NCBI RefSeq assembly: GCF_005930475.1
Contig: NZ_SJEW01000045.1
Coordinates: 1-41,172, forward strand
From: Modestobacter altitudinis
Lineage (GTDB): Bacteria; Actinomycetota; Actinomycetes; Mycobacteriales; Geodermatophilaceae
DNA: 41,172 nucleotides
Direction: 5' to 3'
Shown piece by piece: positions 23,341-31,609 of this stretch. The translations under genes were made by a program, and so were the position numbers. Every line of letters begins with the position of its first letter. Positions within the stretch are counted from its first letter, which is position 1. Under the pieces are notes generated by a model. That model was given only the letters and a program-made list of their open reading frames with translations. It did not search any database and had not been told where the DNA came from.

Positions 23341-23580
23341 TCAGGACTGGCCGGCGCCCGTGGGCTGTTGACTGGCCCTCTCCTGCGCGTACCGGTCGGT
23401 CGCGGCCTGGATGGCGGCGCCGTTCTTGGCGTCGAGCTCGCTGTGCTTGCTGCGCGCCCACGCCTCCGAGGCGAGCAGCCGCTTCTGAGAGGGCTGGAAG
23501 GCCGGGATCACGTGGCGGGCGAACAGCTCGAAACTGCGCTGAGTGGCCTGCCAGTCTGCACAGCCGAGCTGCGCTCCCAG
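23341..23580 (-). pseudogene. C-terminal remnant of an LLM-class flavin-dependent oxidoreductase
   Basis: The minus strand reads about 79 codons, including DWQATQRSFELFARHVIPAF and LLASEAWARSKHSELDAKNG, then a normal stop. This is the typical C-terminal end of luciferase-like (LLM) flavin monooxygenases. An in-frame TAG at 23581-23583 lies just before it. Upstream, in a shifted frame, FIADDRGGVTEANLMPSSAR may be more of the same gene. The N-terminal barrel is absent, so the gene is dead. It is convergent with qsuC. Confidence 0.65.
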
Positions 23581-23583
23581 CTA

Positions 23584-24003
23584 CGCGTGCGCTCGACGGC
23601 ATGAGGTTGGCCTCAGTCACGCCGCCGCGGTCGTCGGCGATGAAGGGGGGTCGGAACGCGGGTCGGCATGGTCGTCGTCGACCGCGGCGTTGACCTGGTC
23701 CGCGCCGATCCGGTCACGCCGGTCCACGGCTTGCCGCCAGTGAGCGCGGCGACGGGTCCATCGCGCGTGCCAGTAGCGGTGCCTGTTCCCGAGCTGAGGT
23801 GACCCTGCCGAGGGGGAACGCGCGCGGAGCGTGCGCGGCCCGCTTCCGTCTGCCTGGGTCGCCGTGGCCGCGCGCCGGGGCACTTCCGGCCCCCTCCGGC
23901 GGTGAGGACAGTCGGCCGGGTCCGGTCGGGCCTCGACCGACGGAACGGGCACATCCCGTCATCGTCGTTTCGTCGCCCTCACATCTCGTAGGGGGAGATC
24001 GTC
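23584..24003. other. Gap with decayed sequence (420 bp)
   Basis: No intact gene is recognised. The first part probably belongs to the broken flavin oxidoreductase gene, in a different frame. The last bases provide a GGGGGAG ribosome site for the acyl-CoA dehydrogenase gene. No clear promoter boxes are seen. Confidence 0.4.
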
Positions 24004-25383
24004 ATGGCCATCGACTTCACGCTCACGCCCGAGCAGAAGGTCCTCCAAGAGGCGGCTCGCGACTTTGCGGAGAACGTCCTCCGGCCGGTGGTGCGGGAAG
24101 CAGACGAAGAGCCCGATCCACTGCGCGCCTTCAACCTCACGAAGCCGGCTTACCGCGAGGCGGTGGAGCGCGGCATCGCGTTCTCGATGCTCCCCAAGCA
24201 GTACGGCGGCGGCGGCCTCTCGAACGTGGACTTCGTCATCGCCGCTGAGGAGATCTGCGCGGTCGATCCCGGTTTCGCCACCACCATCCTGGTGAACGGG
24301 CTGGGGCTCATGCCCGTCTGGTATTACGGCACGGAGGAACAGAGAGAACGCTTCATCTCCCGGGCCACGTCGGACACCTCCGGTGAGTTCATCGTCGGCT
24401 ATGCGGCCAGTGAGCCCCCCGGCTCGCCCGGCGGGACGGCCAACTTCGACGCCCCAGCGGTGAACGGCGCCGGCATGTCGGTGACCGCGACGCTGGACGG
24501 CGACGAGTACGTGGTGAACGGTCGCAAGTACTGGCCCTGCAACGTCGGCGGCTGGGACAACCAGGGCGCCGACCTGAACCTGGTCGTCGTCCGCACCGAC
24601 CGGGAGGCCGGGGGGACCCGAGCCCTGTCGGCTCTCATCGTGGAACGCGGAACGCCCGGCGTCACCTACTCGTCGATCAGCACGTCGGGTCAGCGACTGG
24701 CTCCCAACTGCGAGATCGTCTTCGACAACGCGCGGGTTCCCGCGGGCAACCTGATCGAGGGGACGCGCGGCAACGGCGACCTGCTCATCAACCGAAACTT
24801 CGCGTGGTCCGGCCCTGTCGCCGGGATCGCGGCCGTCGGGGTGGCGCGCGCGGCCTACGAGGAGGCGCTGGACTGGGCGAAGACCTACACCGCAGGCGGT
24901 CCGCAGCCCATCGTCGAGTACCAGTACCCCGGGTACGTCCTCGGTGACGTGGCGACGAAGATCGAGGCGGCGCGGTACTTCTGCTGGAAGGGCGCGCACT
25001 ACCTCGACGAGCACGACTATCACGGTGAGCTCATCGGGGCGATGAACAAGGTGCTGTGCACGGAGATGCTCTTCGACTGTGTCTACAAGTGCATGCAGGT
25101 CGTCGGGGTGAACTCTGTGGACCGCAAGCACATGTTCGAGCGTCACCTGCGCGAGGCGTCCATCCTGCCGCTCTACGACGCGGGGAACTTCGGCATGCAG
25201 CGCCGCCGCATCCACGGCGTCATGGCGCACTCCTCGTTCGATCCGCGAGCGCTCATGGACAACCGGGCAGTCGAGTTCAGCAAGGCCATGGAAGGGATTG
25301 ACACCATCCCCACCCCGCGCGCCGCGACGGCCGAGTCGTTCCGACCGGCCGGGGCCGACATGTCCGCCGCGCCGGCGAGCTGA
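24004..25383 (+). CDS. Acyl-CoA dehydrogenase family flavoprotein
   Basis: This 459-residue protein has the three acyl-CoA dehydrogenase domains: an N-terminal helical domain (FTLTPEQKVLQEAARDFAEN), a middle beta domain with YAASEPPGSPGG and KYWPCNVGGWDN in place of the usual EP.AGSD and K.WITN, and a C-terminal helical domain. The end has ILPLYDAGNFGMQRRRIHG where typical members have IYEGT. The position of the catalytic Glu therefore holds an Asp-containing variant, and a true dehydrogenase reaction is uncertain. It could be a divergent dehydrogenase or a group D monooxygenase-like enzyme. Ribosome site GGGGGAG precedes ATG 24004. A dead LLM gene is next door. Confidence 0.87.
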   Translation: MAIDFTLTPEQKVLQEAARDFAENVLRPVVREADEEPDPLRAFNLTKPAYREAVERGIAFSMLPKQYGGGGLSNVDFVIAAEEICAVDPGFATTILVNGLGLMPVWYYGTEEQRERFISRATSDTSGEFIVGYAASEPPGSPGGTANFDAPAVNGAGMSVTATLDGDEYVVNGRKYWPCNVGGWDNQGADLNLVVVRTDREAGGTRALSALIVERGTPGVTYSSISTSGQRLAPNCEIVFDNARVPAGNLIEGTRGNGDLLINRNFAWSGPVAGIAAVGVARAAYEEALDWAKTYTAGGPQPIVEYQYPGYVLGDVATKIEAARYFCWKGAHYLDEHDYHGELIGAMNKVLCTEMLFDCVYKCMQVVGVNSVDRKHMFERHLREASILPLYDAGNFGMQRRRIHGVMAHSSFDPRALMDNRAVEFSKAMEGIDTIPTPRAATAESFRPAGADMSAAPAS

Positions 25384-25858
25384 CCCGACCCCTGCCGGAA
25401 GCGCGATCTACCAGGACGTCCTCAGCCGGCCGCGTCGGGCACGTACTGCTCGGTGCGGCCGGCGTGGCCCTGGCCCGTCGTCGGCGCGCCACCCGCAAGG
25501 AGGACGAGCCGGGCCCGAGGCGGTCCGCCGGAGGCACACGGCCGCGCTGGGGTGGTGGTTCCGGACCGGCTGCTCAGCGGCAGCGACGCGTCTCGTGACG
25601 TCCTGGCCGCCGGTCACGGTCCCCGGTACGGGAGTCTTCCGCGAGCCCGTGCCCTGTCGGTTGTCGAGTTGGTCTCCGTCTGCCCGTCCAGCGATGGCCG
25701 TCCGGACCGGTGTGGCGGTTGGTCGAGGTTCGCAGTGCCTTCTCGTTCCGGTCTACCGGGTCAGCCCTGTCGGAGGCACGGGGCTGTCCTGCTGGTGGCC
25801 TCCCGCTGGCCGGGCGAAGCCTTGGGTCGGTCAGTCCACCTGTGCACCGGAGGTCGCC
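25384..25858. other. Gap without a recognised gene (475 bp)
   Basis: I see no protein-like frame on either strand with a believable start, and no strong hairpin. The last bases hold the GGAGGT ribosome site of the CPBP gene. Confidence 0.4.
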
Positions 25859-26674
25859 ATGTCCCGCACCGTCACCTGGGTCCAGCAGCACCGTCTGACC
25901 GCGTTCTTCCTCCTGGCCTACCTCGTCGCGTGGGCGCCGTGGCCCTTCTACGCCGCGAGGGTGCTGCCCGAGTCGATGTTCCTGACCTGCGGGCCGCTGG
26001 TCGCCGCGGTCGTGGTCATCGCCCTCACCGACGGCCGGGCCGGTTTCCGGATACTGCTGTCCAGGCTGCTCCACTGGCGCGTGGGCTGGGTCTGGTACGC
26101 CGTGGCGCTGGGATTCCCGGTGGTGCTCGTTGTCGTGACCGGAGTGGTCAACTCCTGGCTCGGCGCCCCCACGCCGGACTTCTCGTCGATCGTCTGGGTG
26201 GACGTGGCCCTCGTGCTCGCGGTGCGCTTGGTCAATCCGTTGGACGGGGCGCTCGGCGAGGAGCCGGGATGGCGGGGCTACGCCACACCTGCTCTCCAGT
26301 CCCGGCTGTCCCCGCTGGCCGCTGCCGCTGTGCTCGGCGTCCTGGTGGCCGGATGGCACGTGCCCCTCGTCGTGTTCGGTGACCTGGCGCTGGTCGGGCT
26401 GCCGTCGACCGTGGCGATCACCTTCCTCTACGTCTGGTTGTTCAACCGCACCGGCGGGAGTCTGCTCATGGCCCTCCTGTTCCACGCCAGCCAGGGCGCG
26501 TTCACCTACGGGATGCTCGGCTTCGAGGGGGTCGACGAGCGGCGCGCGGACGTCGTCTACCTCGGGGCCCTGGTGGTCGCCGTGGCCGCCACGATCTTGC
26601 TCGACCGGACGGCGTGGCGGACCCCGCCCCGGACGGTGGTCGAGGTCGAGCCGGCCGAGGCGGTCCGGCGCTGA
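25859..26674 (+). CDS. CPBP-family intramembrane metalloprotease
   Basis: This 271-residue protein has about eight membrane helices. The CPBP/CAAX-protease motifs are clear: GEEPGWRGY with Glu134, Glu135 and Arg139, His167 in GWHVPLVVF, and His209 in LLFHASQGAF. These residues form the membrane-embedded glutamate/histidine active site of the ABI family. Such proteins process prenylated or membrane substrates in eukaryotes and have roles in bacteriocin immunity in some bacteria; no partner is visible here. ATG 25859 follows GGAGGT. A strong terminator follows the stop. Confidence 0.92.
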   Translation: MSRTVTWVQQHRLTAFFLLAYLVAWAPWPFYAARVLPESMFLTCGPLVAAVVVIALTDGRAGFRILLSRLLHWRVGWVWYAVALGFPVVLVVVTGVVNSWLGAPTPDFSSIVWVDVALVLAVRLVNPLDGALGEEPGWRGYATPALQSRLSPLAAAAVLGVLVAGWHVPLVVFGDLALVGLPSTVAITFLYVWLFNRTGGSLLMALLFHASQGAFTYGMLGFEGVDERRADVVYLGALVVAVAATILLDRTAWRTPPRTVVEVEPAEAVRR

Positions 26675-26691
26675 CGGGCACCGTTCCTCCT

Positions 26692-26724
26692 CCGCGGCCT
26701 CTGCCCATCCGGCAGGGGCCGCGG
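26692..26724 (+). terminator. Hairpin terminator after the CPBP gene
   Basis: Arms 26692-26705 and 26711-26724 pair over 14 bp with one G-U, closing a five-base loop (CATCC). It lies 17 bp after the CPBP stop and separates it from the histidine kinase gene. Confidence 0.8.
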
Positions 26725-26852
26725 TTCGCCGCCTCGGCCAGCCAGTTGTCCCTGCACGGCTGTCGCACCGGATAGGGTTGCGCGGCCGACGTCGACGGGG
26801 GCGGGAGGGCACGCCGGCGAGGAGCCTGTCGAGGATCGTCCCGGGCGGCGTG

Positions 26853-28652
26853 ATGACGAGCGAGCTGGTCGCGGGGCCGCTGAGTCACGGCAGCGCGCGG
26901 CTGGCGAACCGGTTCGCGACGCCGGTCCGGCGCCGTACCTTCTGGCTCGGGTTGTGGGCCGCTGCTGCGGCGGCGGAGTTCGGTGCGCTCGCGCCGGTCC
27001 TGTTCCGGCACGTGCCGTTCGAGCCAGTCGACGTCGTCTTCCGCCTCGTGGGCGGGTCGTTCGCGGCGTGCGGGCTCATCGCCTGGCACCGGCGCCCGGA
27101 CAATCACAGCGGCAGGTTGATGACCGCCACCGGCTTCGCGTTGTTCGTGACCCCCCTGTTCAGCCAGCTCGGGGCGCCGCTCGCCCGGACCGTCGCGCTC
27201 TGGCTGCCCGACCTCTGGGTCCTCTTCTTCGTGCCGCTCGTGCTGACGCTGCTCACCGGCGGGCGGCTCCGGACCAGGTCGGACAGGGCGCTGGTCGGCG
27301 TGATCGTGTTCGAGCTGCTCGTCCTCGCTCCGCTGTGGCTGATGTTCTCCCCCGAGCAGGGCAACCTCTTCCTCGTCGCCCCGGATGAACGGATCGCCGG
27401 CGTCGTCGACACCGCCCAGCGCGCGGTGTTCGTGGCCGTACCGGTCGCCACTGCCGGGGTGCTCGCTGCCCGGTGGCGCGCGGCGTCGGCACCGGGTCGC
27501 CGGGCGCTGCTGCCGGGCGTGGCAGGGGCGGCCTGCCTGCTGCTGTTCGCCCTGCTGGTGGTCGTCGGCCTCGTCACCGGAGAGCGCTCACAGCTCCTGC
27601 TGTGGGTCGCAGCCTGCTCGCTCGTCAGCGTTCCGGCGGCGTTCCTCTGGGGGCTGCTGCGCTCCCGCCTGGCGCGCGGTGGCCTCGCCGACCTGTTCCG
27701 CGGCCTGCGCACCATGCGTCCAGGCGACCTGCAGGCGGCGCTGGCGCGCGCGCTGGGTGATCCGGCCCTGCTGATCGCGTACCCGCGTCACGGCGATCTG
27801 GGCTACGTCGACGGGGACGGTGCCTCCGTCGTCCTGCCTGATGCGGACGGGGAGCGGTCGTTCTCCAGGGTGGAGCGCGACGGTGACGTGGTCGCGGTCC
27901 TCGTCTACGACAGCTCTCTCGACGACGACCCTGAACTGGTGGAGGCGATCGGCGGCGCGGCGGCCCTGGCCCTGGAGAACGCCCAGTTGCACGCCGAGGC
28001 TCAAGCGCGGCTGGCGGAGCTCGAGGCATCGCGGGAACGGATCATCGCCGCCGCCGACGGTGAACGGCGCCGCATCGAACGCAACCTGCACGACGGCGCC
28101 CAGCAGCGTCTGGTCACCCTCGCCCTCCAGTTGTCGCTGATCCAGCGGCAGATCCGCCGCGACCCCGGGGACGCCGAGCTGCTTCTGACCTCGGCAGGCG
28201 ACGAGCTGTCGCGGTCCCTGGAGGAGCTGCGGGAGCTGGCCCGTGGAATCCACCCGGCAGCTCTCGACAGTGGGCTGGAGCCCGCCCTCGACGCGTTGGT
28301 CCTCCGTTCGGCGGTGCCCACCACGCTGTCCGTCGTCCCTGGTGACCGGCTGCCGGAGCCGGTGCAGTTCGCCGCCTACCTCGTGGCGTCCGAGGCGCTC
28401 ACGAACGTGGCCAAGTACGCGAACGCCACGGCCGTCACCGTCCGGGTCACCCGCGACGACGGCGGGGTCGTCATCGAGATCGCCGACGATGGCGTGGGTG
28501 GTGCCGATCCGACGCGCGGCTCAGGCCTGCGCGGTCTCACCGATCGCGTCGAGGCGCTCGGCGGACGGCTGCGGCTGGCCAGTCCGGTCGACGGCGGGAC
28601 TGTCGTCACCGCCGAGCTGCCCCACCGGGACCAGGCGGACGTCTCGCACTAG
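26853..28652 (+). CDS. Membrane sensor histidine kinase (HisKA_3, NarL-type partner)
   Basis: This is a 599-residue kinase with about seven to eight N-terminal membrane helices (residues 30-260), then a weak GAF-like region (ALLIAYPRHGDLGYVDGDGA, VVAVLVYD), a coiled-coil AQARLAELEASRERIIAAAD, the HisKA_3 phosphoacceptor His413 in ERNLHDGAQQRL, and an HATPase domain with EALTNVAKYANA, ADDGVGGAD and GSGLRGLTDRVEALGG. The CxxC-free acceptor segment is standard. ATG 26853 is preceded directly by GTG 26850, which could also serve. The NarL-type response regulator at 29702, 1 kb on, is the likely partner. Confidence 0.92.
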   Translation: MTSELVAGPLSHGSARLANRFATPVRRRTFWLGLWAAAAAAEFGALAPVLFRHVPFEPVDVVFRLVGGSFAACGLIAWHRRPDNHSGRLMTATGFALFVTPLFSQLGAPLARTVALWLPDLWVLFFVPLVLTLLTGGRLRTRSDRALVGVIVFELLVLAPLWLMFSPEQGNLFLVAPDERIAGVVDTAQRAVFVAVPVATAGVLAARWRAASAPGRRALLPGVAGAACLLLFALLVVVGLVTGERSQLLLWVAACSLVSVPAAFLWGLLRSRLARGGLADLFRGLRTMRPGDLQAALARALGDPALLIAYPRHGDLGYVDGDGASVVLPDADGERSFSRVERDGDVVAVLVYDSSLDDDPELVEAIGGAAALALENAQLHAEAQARLAELEASRERIIAAADGERRRIERNLHDGAQQRLVTLALQLSLIQRQIRRDPGDAELLLTSAGDELSRSLEELRELARGIHPAALDSGLEPALDALVLRSAVPTTLSVVPGDRLPEPVQFAAYLVASEALTNVAKYANATAVTVRVTRDDGGVVIEIADDGVGGADPTRGSGLRGLTDRVEALGGRLRLASPVDGGTVVTAELPHRDQADVSH

Positions 28653-28667
28653 CGCCGGTCGCCCGGT

Positions 28668-28683
28668 CACCGTGCGCACGGTG
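28668..28683. repeat. 16-bp perfect palindrome CACCGTGC/GCACGGTG
   Basis: It lies between the convergent stops of the kinase and the lipoprotein gene. It can fold as a short hairpin and serve as a bidirectional terminator, or bind a dimeric protein. Position favours the first. Confidence 0.45.
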
Positions 28684-28740
28684 TGGATGAGCAGATCGGG
28701 GCGCCGCCGACGACGACCTGGGTCTCGGGACGGCCCACGG

Positions 28741-29232
28741 TCAGATCCCGCACTCGTCGCTGAGGTAGGTGTCCACGCTGTCACTGGAGGCGGTGAGGTC
28801 GCCCTCGGCCTCGTCCAGGGACTCCAGCGAGCCGAGGTCGGTGACGTCGACGTCGCCCAGCGCATCGGCCATCCGGTCGAGGCCGGCCGCCATCGCATCC
28901 CAATCGGAGGTGATCGCGGCTGGCGCGGTGATGCCGCGCAGCTCGACGGCGATCTGGTGGAACGCGTCGGAGAGCGACGCGTCGCCGTCGTCCAGGTCGG
29001 AGAGGGCGGTGTCGACTCGCTCGTCGATGGTGGCGGCCTGGTTGCAGAAGTCGGCTGCATCCGGCGCGGCGGTCGGGGCGGACTCGTTGTCACCGGCGGC
29101 GCTGGAGGTCTGCGGCGAGTCGGTCGCGGTGTTCCCGCTGTCACCGCCGCAGGCGGTCAGCAGGACGACGGCGACCGCGCCGGCTACTCCGGCTCGGAAC
29201 AGCGTCGGGATCGGGCGCAGGGTGCGGGACAT
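28741..29232 (-). CDS. Small secreted lipoprotein, function unknown
   Basis: This is a 163-residue protein with a lipoprotein signal peptide: a basic start, a hydrophobic stretch and lipobox LLTAC with Cys28. A Ser/Thr/Ala/Asp-rich linker follows, then an acidic helical domain with two widely spaced cysteines (FCNQAATIDERVD and LSDECGI) that may form a disulfide. Similar small actinobacterial lipoproteins have no known role. ATG 29232 with GGAGG five bases upstream is preferred to the longer start at 29247. Its place between kinase and regulator hints at a sensor accessory function, but this is only positional. Confidence 0.82.
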   Translation of the reverse strand: MSRTLRPIPTLFRAGVAGAVAVVLLTACGGDSGNTATDSPQTSSAAGDNESAPTAAPDAADFCNQAATIDERVDTALSDLDDGDASLSDAFHQIAVELRGITAPAAITSDWDAMAAGLDRMADALGDVDVTDLGSLESLDEAEGDLTASSDSVDTYLSDECGI

Positions 29233-29349
29233 CAGAGCCTCCAGCAACAGCGGATCGGTTCGACGGTCTCGAGAGTTCGCCGTGCACCCGCCCGGGACCA
29301 GCAGGTGGTCCCTGCGGTCCTTACAGGGCTGGCCCCGTGGTCCCGCCCT

Positions 29350-29606
29350 TCACGGTCTGTTCGCCGTCACCTGCGCGAGCACCGCGCGGAGGGTGTTCCC
29401 GCTCACTTCCGCCTTGGCGACGAACCCGCGGGCGCCGCTTCCCGTGACCTGATCTCCGTAGTCGTCGCGGGAGCGGCTGGAAACCAGTACGACGGCCGGT
29501 GCCCCGGCCATCGCGGTGAGCGCTTCGGAGACGCGGAAGCCGTCGATGTCGGGGAGCTGCACGTCCAGGAGCACTGGTCGTCGACGATCAGCAGCCGCGG
29601 GTCCAT
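29350..29606 (-). pseudogene. Response-regulator receiver gene with internal deletion
   Basis: The gene starts MDPRLLIVDDQ, the first strand and acidic pair of a receiver domain. It jumps at once, in another frame, to VLLDVQLPDIDGFRVSEAL, the third strand with the phospho-acceptor Asp. The rest is normal (AVVLVSSRSRDDYGDQ, GARGFVAKAEVS). About 35-40 residues between the two blocks are missing and the frame is shifted, so no functional receiver can be made from the original start. It faces the intact regulator at 29702 in divergent orientation. Confidence 0.72.
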
Positions 29607-29701
29607 GACCTCATGGTTCTCGGCCGCGCGCCGGGCGCGTAGGGGGCTGGCCTGCACCGGATCGTCAGTACCATTCGCGGACCGGCGCGGGAGGTCCCCA
29701 G

Positions 29702-30346
29702 ATGCGCATTGCCGTGGCCGACGACGCCGTCCTGTTCCGGGAGGGACTGTCCCGGCTGCTCGCCGAGGCGGGATTCGAGGTGACCGCCCGGGTAGGGGAC
29801 GGACCGTCGCTGCTCGCACAGGTGCGGGCCGATCCACCTGACGTGGTCGTCGTCGACATCCGGATGCCTCCGACGCACACCACAGAGGGGCTCGACGCGG
29901 CCCGGGCGATCCACGACGACCATCCCGCGATCGGCGTCCTGGTGCTCTCCGCGCACGTCGAGGCGGCCTACGCGCTCCAGCTGATCGAGGACGGCGCAGT
30001 GGGAGCCGGCTATCTGCTCAAGGAGCGCGTCTCCGACCTCGGCGAGCTCAGCGACGCCGTCCGCCGCGTCGCCGCGGGCGGCCTGGTGATCGATCCGTCC
30101 GTGGTGGCGAGCCTGGTGGCCCGCAAGCGGCTGCGCAATCCCCTCGACGACCTCACCGACCGCGAGCGCGACGTCCTGTCGGTGATGGCGGAAGGCCGCT
30201 CCAACCAGGCCATCTCCGAGCGGCTCCATCTGAGTCCCAAGACCGTCGAGGCCTACGTCCGCGGGGTCTTCACCAAGCTCGGCCTGCAGCAGGGCGCGGA
30301 CGACAACCGGCGCGTGCTGGCCGTCCTGGCCTTCCTCGGCCGATGA
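29702..30346 (+). CDS. LuxR/NarL-family response regulator
   Basis: This is a 214-residue two-domain regulator. The receiver domain has acidic Asp7/Asp8, phospho-acceptor Asp52 in VVVVDIRMPP, and Lys in GYLLKERV. The C-terminal LuxR helix-turn-helix at about 149-205 includes LTDRERDVLSVMAEGRSNQA and LSPKTVEAYVRGVFTKL. GGGAGG precedes ATG 29702. It is of the kind paired with HisKA_3 kinases like the one at 26853, though the two genes are separated by the lipoprotein and a broken receiver gene. Confidence 0.93.
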   Translation: MRIAVADDAVLFREGLSRLLAEAGFEVTARVGDGPSLLAQVRADPPDVVVVDIRMPPTHTTEGLDAARAIHDDHPAIGVLVLSAHVEAAYALQLIEDGAVGAGYLLKERVSDLGELSDAVRRVAAGGLVIDPSVVASLVARKRLRNPLDDLTDRERDVLSVMAEGRSNQAISERLHLSPKTVEAYVRGVFTKLGLQQGADDNRRVLAVLAFLGR

Positions 30347-30765
30347 CCCGCAGGTCGAGGGCGGCGGTCAGCAGCCAGCGATGACTCCCCGATGGCGACC
30401 GTTCAGTCCATCCCCGAGCGCACCCCGCCGAGGTGCTGCGGCCGACGACCCGGCGATGCGCTCGTGCGTAGTCGTGCCGTCTGGTCCGGGATGGCGATCG
30501 GGGTGGAGAGGAGGCCTGGTAGTTCCACTGTGGGCCCCTCACCGCGCGAAGGAGGACGACGAGCAGGCGACATCAGCTGTGCGCGACGCGGTGGGTCCAC
30601 GGTCGGCCGATGGATCCTCCATGAGTGACAGCGGATGGTCACCGTCACCCCTCGACTCCGCGCAGATCCTCGACGTCACTGGGCCGCTGGAGGTGTCTCC
30701 AGCACGAGCAGGTTCGTTCTCGCGGCCCAGTACGACACCCACCTGGCGAGCGCTGAGCCGACGGC
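30347..30765. other. Gap with a regulator remnant (419 bp)
   Basis: The right end holds the GlxA-type fragment listed separately. The left 280 bp contain no recognised gene or strong hairpin. Confidence 0.35.
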
Positions 30766-30775
30766 TCAGTCCTCC
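30644..30775 (+). pseudogene. N-terminal remnant of a GlxA-type (DJ-1/PfpI) regulator
   Basis: One frame reads LDSAQILDVTGPLEV, the hallmark start of GlxA/FtrA-type AraC regulators. The next frame then reads SSTSRFVLAAQYDTHLASAE, which fits the following strand-helix segment of the same family. A one- or two-base indel separates them, and nothing after about 30775 continues the domain. It overlaps the end of the convergent DUF4267-like gene. Confidence 0.5.
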
Positions 30776-31143
30776 AGCGAGCGGACGGCCAGGCCGAGGG
30801 CGGCGAAGATCGCGCTCGTGGTTGCGGCTCGCACCGCAGTGGTCCCCGTAGTGCGCGCCGCGGCGAGCCCGATCAGCACGTCGACGAGGTTCATGGCCGC
30901 CGCAACGCCCAGCACACGATCGGTCTCCTCCTTCGTCCGGGCGGTGAAGGTCCACGCGGCGAGAGCGAGCATGCGGCTTCCGAACAGGCGGAGCAGCTGC
31001 GTGGTGTGGGGCGACGGCGGGACGCCGTAGGCCGTTCCGAGCGCTTGCGGGGCGAGGACGCCGGCGATCCCGAAGAGGGCAGCGCTCGCGCCCATGGACT
31101 GCACCAGTGTTCGTTTCCGCATCCCCAGCGCGGTATTCGCCAT
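30766..31143 (-). CDS. DUF4267-like small membrane protein
   Basis: This is a 125-residue protein with four predicted membrane helices. The segment LGTAYGVPPSPHTTQLLRLF followed by GSRMLALAAW resembles the DUF4267 signature (YG.P, R..G.RDLALG). Helices continue with VLGVAAAMNLVDVLIGLAAA and AIFAALGLAVRS. ATG 31143 begins MANTALGMRKRTLVQ. No function is known for this family. It is convergent with the regulator remnant, whose sequence overlaps its last codons. Confidence 0.72.
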   Translation of the reverse strand: MANTALGMRKRTLVQSMGASAALFGIAGVLAPQALGTAYGVPPSPHTTQLLRLFGSRMLALAAWTFTARTKEETDRVLGVAAAMNLVDVLIGLAAARTTGTTAVRAATTSAIFAALGLAVRSLED

Positions 31144-31609
31144 GTCGGGCCCCTCTGTGACGCAGAGAACTGCTCGGTGGCGCAGCAGCATCCTCTCGAC
31201 CGTGCCAGCCGTACAGGGGCACTGTCGTACCTTCGAGCCGACCGCTCGCGGGCGGGTTGCACACGTGTTCAGCGCGTTTTCGCATCGCACTCGAGGGGCC
31301 GGTGCCCGACGTGGTGGCGATGTAGACCCAGCGCCCGGACGTGGAGGCGTCGGGAGATCCGCTGCGGCGCGGGTGACGGAGCCGCAGCAGTTCTCGGCCC
31401 TGCGGACGGGGCTGCTCCCACTTCGATGGAGACGGTCGACGCCGATCGCAACACTCACCGTTCTGATGCCCAGCGTGACAGGTCGGTGACGGCCGAGGCG
31501 TTGACTTCCCGCCGATCACCGAGACGAAGGGCGAGGGGGTGAGCGGATCCGCTCTTGCGCCGTTCGCCGCGGTGGGAGGCATGAGCCACACGGCACGAGG
31601 AGAATCGAG
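31144..31609. other. Gap without a recognised gene (466 bp)
   Basis: Open frames here have no family features. The last 15 bases contain GAGGAG, the ribosome site of the repeat protein. No clear promoter or hairpin is identified. Confidence 0.35.
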
